DNA of 64,000 nt from Aurifilum marmelostoma (Eukaryota; Ascomycota; Sordariomycetes; Diaporthales; Cryphonectriaceae), in NCBI GenBank assembly GCA_027559495.1, contig JAMXSV010000003.1, forward strand, positions 3,906,001 to 3,970,000. The letters run 5' to 3'. The translations under genes and the position numbers were made by a program. Below the pieces are notes generated by a model. The model was given only the letters and a program-made list of their open reading frames with translations, was not told the origin of the DNA and searched no databases. Shown here in pieces: positions 56,674-64,000 of this stretch (position 1 is the stretch's first letter; each line of letters opens with the position of its first letter).

Positions 56674-58728
56674 TCAGTCCTGGATATACTTCTTCAGCCC
56701 CCTCAGCCTCTCCTTAGCCAGCTCAAGCACATCATCTGGTTTACACACCGCAAAGCGAATGTAATCTTCCGCAATGTGCGAATTCGCGTCCGTGTAGAAC
56801 TCGGTCGGCGGGATGGCAGCCACGCCCACCTCGTGGATGAGGAACCAGGCCAGCTTGAAGTCGCGCGGTCGGCTGGCCACGTGCGGAGGGAACGAGTAGT
56901 CCTCTGGCACCTTGACCTTGGCCATATTGGCCATGACGAAGTAGCCTCCCTCGGGCTCGGAATACGGCAGGCCAAGCTCGTCGAACACCGCAGTAAAGCG
57001 TGCCATGCGACCCTTCATGTCTGCGATGCAGTCATCCCAGAACCCTTCTGCCTCGGCCTGCTCGAAGCCTACCGCGCAGGCTTCCTGCAGCGGCGAGACT
57101 GACGAGTAGCATATGCGTGTATGGGCCGCCGAGACGTACTGGATCAGCTCGGCAGGTCCCATCAGCCAGCCTACCCGCCATCCAGTCGCATAGAAGTTCT
57201 TGCCCGCCGAGCCGACCGTCAACGTGATCTTCTCCACCTCAGGGGGACAGGGTCGCGATGCGAGTGAAGGGCACGTAATACAACCTGTCATAGACCTCAT
57301 CCGAAAGAATGATGATCTCGTTCTTGAGACAGATATCGGCGATCTTCTGTAGTTCCTCTTTGGAAAATACCTTGCCAACAGGGTTGTCTTTACGTTGTCA
57401 GTCACATCCATCGTACCAGCCACGGACGCCAAAGCCTTGAAGGATGGCTACGTACGAGGGGTATTGATCACAATCATTTTGGTGCGAGGCGTGACAGCCT
57501 TCTCCAGCTCATCAAAGTCGATGGTCCATTCCGCGGCCGACGAAGTCTTGGTAGCACCCGTCTTGGGAGGATGCAACGGGACGTACACAATCTTGCCACC
57601 AGGCATCTCGATGTTGGAGATGTACCTGTTCGTCAACCCATGTCAGACCAGACTCTCCCGTACTACGAGCGAAGCACGTGCAGACTCACTGATCAAAGAA
57701 GGGCTCAAAGATGATGACCTCGTCGCCAGGCTCGATGAACGCCATGAAGGCGCTCAACATGCCCTCGTTCGCCCCCGTCGTGATGGTGACTTCTGTCTCC
57801 GGGTCGAGCTGCCGACCCCAGTGCGGCGAGTACGCATCCGCGATGGCCTTCTTAAGGCGAGGCCGCCCCTTAGTCGGGGAGTATTGGTTGCAGTCCACCT
57901 TGTTCAGGGCGTCCTTGGCCGCGTTGAGAATGAACTCGGGCGGGTTATAGCCGAAGAAGCCCTGGCCCATGTTGACGATGGGCTTGATGGGGGAGGCGGC
58001 CGCGGCCTCGTTGATGATAGACCTGCATGATAGTCATCAATAAGAGCAAGGTGGAGGATGACGGAAGTCGATGATGGTTGGAAGCAGAGACCAGTAGTAG
58101 ACGTTTTTGTGAAGGTGGGGAAGAACAAGATTGTGTGCCCGGCAGGTGTCAAGACCAAGGAGCGGTAGAGAAGTGGTTTATGACCATCTTGTTCTCATGC
58201 TTTCCCTGAACTCTGCGGTATATGTAACAATCCCCCGGCACATTGCAGGAGACTATACGCAGGTCGGAACACCGGGGTAGTTTATTCAGTGCCACTAGCA
58301 CGACGAGCCGCAGAGATGTGCCCAAAGACCATCAATCCACATCAAATCGAAGGACGATACAATGGGTCAACCTATACCGAGACGTCTTCAAAGGGGATTC
58401 ATCCAATAGGCCTATGGACGATATGGTATCCCGCGGACCAGGCCAGACAGCCGCTCCGCCTTGCTCTGAGGTACCCTCTTCTCAGACCAGAGCCGTAAAG
58501 CAGAATAACTCACCAGACATCCTGCCTCCGCCCAGCGACCCGAGCCGCAGGCTTCATCTTCCCGCTTCCAGACATGATCGGGGAACAAGAAAAACCCCGT
58601 GGCCTCGTCGGTGCTGCTGTCCAAGGAGAAGAACAGGCCGAGATCCGGATCGATGTCGTGGCCAACCGTCGAACAACACTACTCTGAGCAAGGGGGCCGC
58701 AGCTGAGCCGTCTACCTAGCGGCCTCAT
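56674..58728 (-). CDS. Kynurenine-aminotransferase-like class I aminotransferase (BNA3 type)
   Basis: Exons 58728-58514, 58022-57690, 57625-57456, 57387-56674; 476 aa if one G of the run 57242-57246 is dropped. The first exon encodes an Arg/Ser-rich leader and then SGSGKMKPAARVAGRRQDVW. The core follows: VNMGQGFFGYNPPEF, YSPTKGRPRLKKAI, TTGANEGMLSAFMAF, INTPHNPVGKVFS and SDEVYDRLYY. The PLP lysine is about K302 in TVGSAGKNFYATGWRVGW. The family transaminates kynurenine and other amino acids with 2-oxo acids. Two starts are possible: Met1 (with mitochondrial-like leader) or Met52 (58575, cytosolic). This recalls dual-targeted homologues. Intron 1 is long (491 nt). As assembled, the frame stops just before EVEKITLTVG. 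Confidence 0.88.
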
Positions 58729-59272
58729 ATGAAAGATCTTTCTTGAAGTCTAGGTCTTTTATAAAACAAGAACAGAATGAGTCTAGGGAAAGATTATAAA
58801 TAGGAAAATGCCTGTCCCCCCTCCTGTATCGCAAAGTCGTCACTCGCTTGCTAATCAAGAGCTTCGGTGTTCGCCCTTGTAGCCGGTGCCAGGCGCTCGT
58901 GCCTATGAATCTCGGCGAGGGTGCTGCGGGACGTTCCCGGCATCGGCGCGGTTTTTGTGCCCAAACGCAATCTTCCGGCTGATGGCGCCATGTTCCGCGC
59001 TATGCAATAAAGCGGGCAAGTATATGCAACTAGTCGGACTTCATTACTGCCTCACAAGACGTGTGCGTGAGACCGCCGGACATGCCACGAGGGGAGGTAA
59101 AAAAACCTCGACATAACAAACTGTTGGCTATGAGCTATGGGAATGCGGTCATTTGTGGGATGATGGAACTTTCGATGCATGAAAGATGCGACTCGTCCTA
59201 CAATATAAATATGTGACCGGGTGCTGATCCGATGTCATGCAACGCCCGTCTTGCACGCCGATTCGACGATCT
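58729..59272. other. Intergenic, about 540 bp
   Basis: Upstream of the aminotransferase and downstream of SPO22. No gene seen. Confidence 0.5.
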
Positions 59273-62200
59273 TCACTCGACATCAAGCTTGAGCTTGAGA
59301 TACCTCTCCTGCAACAATGCCTCCAGGTGCCCGCCATCATCACAATAATGGGATAGACTAAGTGCCTTTTGTGCCCACCGCTTGCAAGTCTCTGTGTCAT
59401 CTCGGCCATACAAGTCGATGCAGTGGTTGTACGCCGAGGATGCAAACCACTCGATTTCTTCTGATGGCCAGGCTGCCGGGGTCTTGCTCGCGAAACATAG
59501 TCAACGATACGTTTCTAGGATCCTCAAGACGGTTCCACTCACCCTATAAGCATCCTTGATCATGTTGTAGGTCTCGTCCAAGAGTCGACTGCTGAGCTCT
59601 TGGCCGAGGGCGAGGGTCGTTTGGAACAGGCACCGCGTGTACTTGGCGAGCTTGACCGAGTCCGAGTCAGTAAGTTTCGCAATTTGATTGATGATCTTGC
59701 GCAGCACGCTAAAAAGAGCTGGGACGACCATATTCTATTAGCGGGGCTGAAATCAGAAAGGTGGTCAGTTGCAAATACCTTCAGCAGGGAGTCTGTGTCG
59801 CAGTGCACAGTCTGCCATTGCCTTGAACGTTTCCACCTTCTGACAACAATTTGCCCTCAGCACAATTTCGCCCAACTCCGAATACCGCTTGAGCTCCACG
59901 GCTGCTTCAAAGTCGAAAGCTAACAGCTGTGCCAGCCTGCCTTTCAGGTCTGTAGCTGAGACCTCATCGAGGTTCTTATTGTAAAGGCGCACCTCGATCT
60001 CATGATCGGCGGTTGCAATGTGTCTTCGCGCGACAAGATAGTCTTGGAGCCGCTGCTCGACGTTGTCCTCCGCTCGTGCTAGGGCAACGAGCGCCGATGC
60101 TATCAGGAAATTGCAAAAGATGGACCTCAACGACAGATCACTGGCCATCTCTGCTGCAATATCATCTGGGAAATGGCTGACTAGCTCCATGCAGGCCGTC
60201 AGTATTTTCACGACATGCCTGAGGTTCCAGTCGCCGGCATGCTTGAGGCCCAAGTTGTAGGCGTTCTGACAAAACCATTCCAGCTCTTTGACATCGAAGA
60301 GCCTAATCCCATCCGTATCTTTTGGCTCTCTTTGCACAGCTTCGGCGACTGGAAGGAAAAAGGCGTCAGCACATGGCGTAAGTGCCGACTTCGAAATGCC
60401 GTCACTCACCATCTGCAAACATGCTGCATAGATCCTCCACAACCCCATCCTGGTCAACCTTCTCATCGCTTCCGAGAAGCCCATATAAGAGCCTGATTGT
60501 ACAGCGACGCAGGGCCGGTAGATGAACCCTCTCAGGACGATCGTAGTCGTACCTCTCAGCCAACTTTTTCATAGCCTCAATGATGACAACCTTGTCTCCA
60601 ACACTTTGCGAGTCCGCCACGCAAGCGTACAGCAATTCAAAGCCCAAATCCGACCTTGCGACATTTCCAAGACACTGAGAGGCCGTCTCGATGGAACCGC
60701 TTCGGATCGCCACTCGATATCGTAAATATTGGGTCATGGGATCTTTTTGGGTTTCTTGCGGCATGGAAGAGAAAATTGATTCGGCGTAGTCAAAGTCATT
60801 CTGATTGATGGCGCACAAGAGAAGCTTTCTATTCTCATTAGTATGCTAAAGTAGGATATGGTTGGCCTTCTCACCTCTCCAGCTTCGCCCTGTTCGTGGT
60901 TCCCGAATTAACGAACTCATCACGGAGGCCGAGTAAACACCACTTGTCTGCCATTCGGTACTGCGCTTGATTGAAAAAAAAGCTGACCTTCTTCCAAATC
61001 AACTACACAGCGGTCAGCCAAGTCTAACGTAGTCGTGACCCGTGGCCCCAGACTCACAGTCTGCGCTGCGAAACTAGCCTCACTCCCCAAGGGTGTATTT
61101 GTAATTGAGAGGGACTTGTGAGCTTCGTCAATCGCTGCCTCCGCATCGCGATGGCTAGTAGCCATATCTATCCGCTTGACAACCACCGTGTCGATCCATT
61201 CCTGGTTGTTGACTTTGACCAGCGAACTCAAAAAGTCGTCCAGAACGGGATATCCAATGCCGGGACATCTCGTATGCAGCATATGAATGTGGTGACAAAG
61301 AAGTCTGAAATTTGTCTCGTTAGGGCGAAAGCTTCGTATCATTCTTCGAATTATGCTGCCATAAGCTTCGCCGTCAAAAGTTTCCGCCGGAGACTTGTCC
61401 AGAATCTCCAAATTGAGGAGCAGTATCACGGGTTCGTCACCTACTTCCGACTCAACGTATTTGACGAGATTACCTGCCCTTTCGATGCTTTCATTTGCCT
61501 GCAGGCCCATCAGAGCTGAGACAAGTCCTTGGAGTATTGCCATACGCAATTCGATCGCTTCCCGAGACATGTCAGACAACGGGTGGTCGTTGATCAAATC
61601 CCAGGCACGTTGAAGCCACTTCTCCGCCATGGGATAGTCATGCTTTATGAGGAGGCCCCTGCCGACATGAAAGAGGCTGTCGAGAATCTTCTCTGCAGAG
61701 TCAGGGCGTACTCGCTTTAACAAACTCTCAGCATTTGTGAATGCGTGTTCGGCGACTACAAGCTGGTCATCCTGAAAGGCCTAAAAATTTATAAGTTCGT
61801 CCAATCAGCAGTAATTAATTGGGCAAGTCACTATTTAGCTCACCAAAACGATCCTCATCGCCGTCCATTCTGCTTCGAGGCGTACAGCCTCGTCATCATT
61901 GTCCTGCGCTGGCACTTGAGCCAGCTGCTTCAGCCGGTCGTGATAATCAGCAGCTCTTTGCAAGATAAACCTGGCGGTCTGGACGTCGTGATCTTCTGTA
62001 GTGCATTCCCACAGTCAGCCACACGTCAAGAGCTCAGATATGATTTACGAACCTGTACAACACCTGGCTGCCTTTAGTGCTATCCTCATGAGGTGAATTG
62101 TGATGGGCGCGTTGCTCTTTGGAGACCATTGAGCGAGGTGAAGGATTTGGTAGGCGAGCACTCTACTTGCGAGGACTAGTCTGAACCCCGGAGACGTCTT

Positions 62201-62575
62201 CGACCGTTTGTCCGCGGAGGCTCGGTTCAGTCGCGTGCATAGATTCCAAAGGTTGGTGCCCTCGCGCTCTAAGTCTTCGTCCCCCATCATACCATGGTTC
62301 GTCTTATCGGCGTACTTCCCTATCGATTGCAACTGCTTCTGTACCTCGGACAGTAGCGCTGTTGCAACTTCGGCATCATCTTGGTCTTTGGGCAGGCGCT
62401 CGTAGAGATCTGAGGCAAAAGCTAGTATTAGACAATACCTGTCGTCAGCCTCTGCACAGGTCGTCTCGAGCTATTGCAAACTGACAGGAGGAAAGTGTAT
62501 CATACAGATAATGGGTTGAGCTCGCCTTCTCGATAGATCGTGACTCTCGCACGCCACGTTCAAAGCCGATGGCAT
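59273..62575 (-). CDS. spo22: Meiosis protein SPO22/ZIP4 (TPR scaffold)
   Basis: Nine exons: 62575-62506, 62421-62053, 61995-61844, 61780-61058, 61002-60875, 60828-60410, 60348-59779, 59718-59543, 59482-59273; 938 aa, all GT-AG and in phase. The protein is an array of degenerate TPR-like helices. Recognisable blocks are RAQPIISFASDLYERLPKD, LLIKHDYPMAEKWLQRAWDL, RCPGIGYPVLDDFLSSLV, DKWCLLGLRDEFVNSGTTNRAKLERKLL (split by introns) and the C-terminal SEEIEWFASSAYNHCIDLYG. SPO22/ZIP4 (TEX11 in animals) is a scaffold of the ZMM group, which stabilises crossover intermediates and links them to the synaptonemal complex. The frame is fully open, unlike the AMA1-type gene. The exon-1 Met is the weakest part of the model. 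Confidence 0.9.
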
Positions 62576-63201
62576 CTTGGATGCCCTTGAATCCGTCCAG
62601 CACTAATTACTATTTGCGCACCTGAACGTGGTGTGGTAAAGTCAGATTGTTGAAGAGCCGACGTACTCGAAGCTGTAGATCTAGCGACGCGGTGACCTCC
62701 TTAACAGAGGTGCGTGCTCGTGAAGTAGACGTTATCGTGTTCTATGGGGCCTTCAGCCAGCGCGCGTCGGGAGATGGCGGTCGATAATCGAGCATGTAGG
62801 ATTCGTGTGACGAAGGACAGTGAGTGGTTCAGGTCATGCGTAACTGCACACGTAAAGTTTGAAGAGAAGACAGAATCGTTTTGATCTACCAGCCCGCGAA
62901 ATGAGGAAACCGCCAGTGCCCATGGGTACTCTCTACGAGAGGAAGGCACAAACCGCTTAGTGCCCGCTTGAACCCGCCAACCCTGAGAAATGAATTCGCC
63001 TCCTCCCTTCCAATTGTGTGTTTCATCTCCAATACGATTGATGCAAAAAAGAGTACTCAGAGTTGCCTCCCACCTTTTGTTATGTGAATTACGGCATTAG
63101 ATTGTACAGTGTAATGTCCGTAGTAATTGTTATGGTGTCTAAAATGCGCGTCGCGCCGGTGGCAAATGATGTAGATAATCGGTTTTCTCGTTAAGCGTTG
63201 C
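62576..63201. other. Intergenic, about 630 bp
   Basis: SPO22 promoter side and 3' flank of the regulator gene. Frame 62701-62949 (-) has no support. Nothing recognised. Confidence 0.45.
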
Positions 63202-64000
63202 TCAGTGGGATGGATCGTGTGGCAAGAAGTTTCCAACGATCAAACTTGGTCTGGACGGTGGAAAACGAGATCGTCAGGTTCGTGTTTTGTGTGGACAGGG
63301 GAGGGTAATCATAGAGTGCCGAAGAGCAATGGTGGCGATCAACAAGATGGGGGCACTTACATCCTCGCCTCATCACGCCTGATCTTCAACGAGAAGCAGC
63401 ACTTGATCTCTCTCGAGCTGCCACTGTCGGCAGGACTCTTTAACTCACACGCGGTGAGGAGGGTATCGTGTGAGGAATCGAATGCTATCGTGCCGAATTC
63501 CTCCCAGTACCGCACCATGGACGCCTCTGTGAGGATCTGGTGTAGAGCGATTTTGCCCTGCGAGCTTGTCAGCGGAGAGAAAAGGGGAGGAACAAAAGGA
63601 AAAAGTCCAAGCAGAAAGCAACACTCACGTCGCGCAGATCCTCCACCTCTACGCCGATCAGCTCAGCCATCTCCTTGTTGCCACGAAAGATCTCCCCCGT
63701 ACGCCGCCAACAGCACGCCGGGACGGCCATGCTGGCAAAGACACGGTCATATTCCATCAGCGTCTTCTCAAACCACATCTCGACGTACACCAGCTGGAGA
63801 TCCGTCATGAGCTGCACCTTTTCGCGGAACTTGGGCCGGAACTTGTTGATCTGCGCGAGGATCTTCTGCTTGGACGACGGCTGGATATGCGTTTCCAGGT
63901 AGTCCTGCAGCTTCTTGTAGCCCTGGATGTAGTTGAAGGGTTTGAGTAGGCCTGCTTCATACTTGGCGCGGAGGACCCGCTCCATCCGTGCCTCGGGCGT
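63202..64000 (-). CDS. AcuK/Ert1-type gluconeogenesis regulator, C-terminal part (5' end outside window)
   Basis: Partial; exons seen: 64000-63629 (frame open at the window edge, TPEARMERVLRAKYEAGLL), 63557-63361 and 63250-63202. The visible 205 residues contain INKFRPKFREKVQLMTDLQ, VYVEMWFEKTLMEYDRVFAS, the PAS-domain block VPACCWRRTGEIFRGNKEM, and the conserved end RRDEARIPSLIVGNFLP (joined across the last intron). These match the Zn2Cys6 regulators of gluconeogenesis and non-fermentable carbon use (AcuK/Ert1, with AcuM as a relative). The DNA-binding zinc cluster would lie beyond position 64000, so the exact paralogue cannot be told. Confidence 0.85.

Noticed and set aside
1..64000. tRNA, rRNA, CRISPR array or transposon with terminal repeats
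   Set aside because: No B-box with matching A-box and stem, no rRNA-like block, no regularly spaced repeats, and no transposase or reverse-transcriptase motif was seen. CRISPR is not expected in a fungal nucleus. A tRNA could be missed by eye.

Overview
The window is nuclear DNA of a filamentous ascomycete (Pezizomycotina). It looks like a Sordariomycete, but I infer that only from protein similarity as I remember it. The evidence for a fungus is: genes on both strands with short introns (mostly 50-290 nt, GTRNGT donors and a CTRAY-like branch site), no operons, and a gene set of SSN8, DSC3, IMA1, SAL1, COX8, MTR4 and an AcuK/Ert1-type regulator.

Layout. 0-7 kb: an unknown conserved-looking protein (-), a sterol-reductase family membrane protein (+), a small Cys/His protein (-) and BET4, the Rab geranylgeranyltransferase alpha subunit (-). 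7-10 kb: an AMA1-type meiotic APC/C activator (+) with an in-frame UAG before its WD40 propeller. 11-20 kb: a large single-pass membrane protein (-) and a Ca2+-regulated mitochondrial carrier, SAL1 type (-). 20-24 kb: cyclin C SSN8 (+) and a TauD/TfdA-type dioxygenase (+). 24-34 kb: a MINDY deubiquitinase (-), an ER DnaJ protein (-), an AIM19-like protein (+) and a Siw14-type phosphatase (-). 34-38.5 kb is gene-poor. 38.5-47 kb: inner nuclear membrane protein IMA1 (-), ALG14 (+), mitoribosomal RSM25 (-) head to head with a PPR protein (+), and COX8 (-). 47-56 kb: exosome helicase MTR4 (+), DSC3 (-) and a divergent Rho-like GTPase with a long N-terminal extension (-). 56-64 kb: a kynurenine-aminotransferase-like enzyme (-), meiosis gene SPO22/ZIP4 (-) and the 3' part of an AcuK/Ert1-type regulator (-, cut by the window end).

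The genes are mostly unrelated housekeeping functions. Two weak themes stand out: mitochondrial biogenesis (RSM25, PPR, COX8, AIM19-like, SAL1) and meiosis (AMA1, SPO22).

Two observations matter most. First, the AMA1-type gene carries TAG at 8242-8244 while everything downstream, including the WD40 propeller and the C-terminal Ile-Arg tail, stays open. This fits sexual-stage A-to-I mRNA editing (UAG to UIG, Trp). Second, six genes, including the essential MTR4, have their frame broken by exactly one base in a C or G run of 5-6. This pattern suggests homopolymer errors in the assembly rather than real mutations. The gene models below assume so and mark each place.
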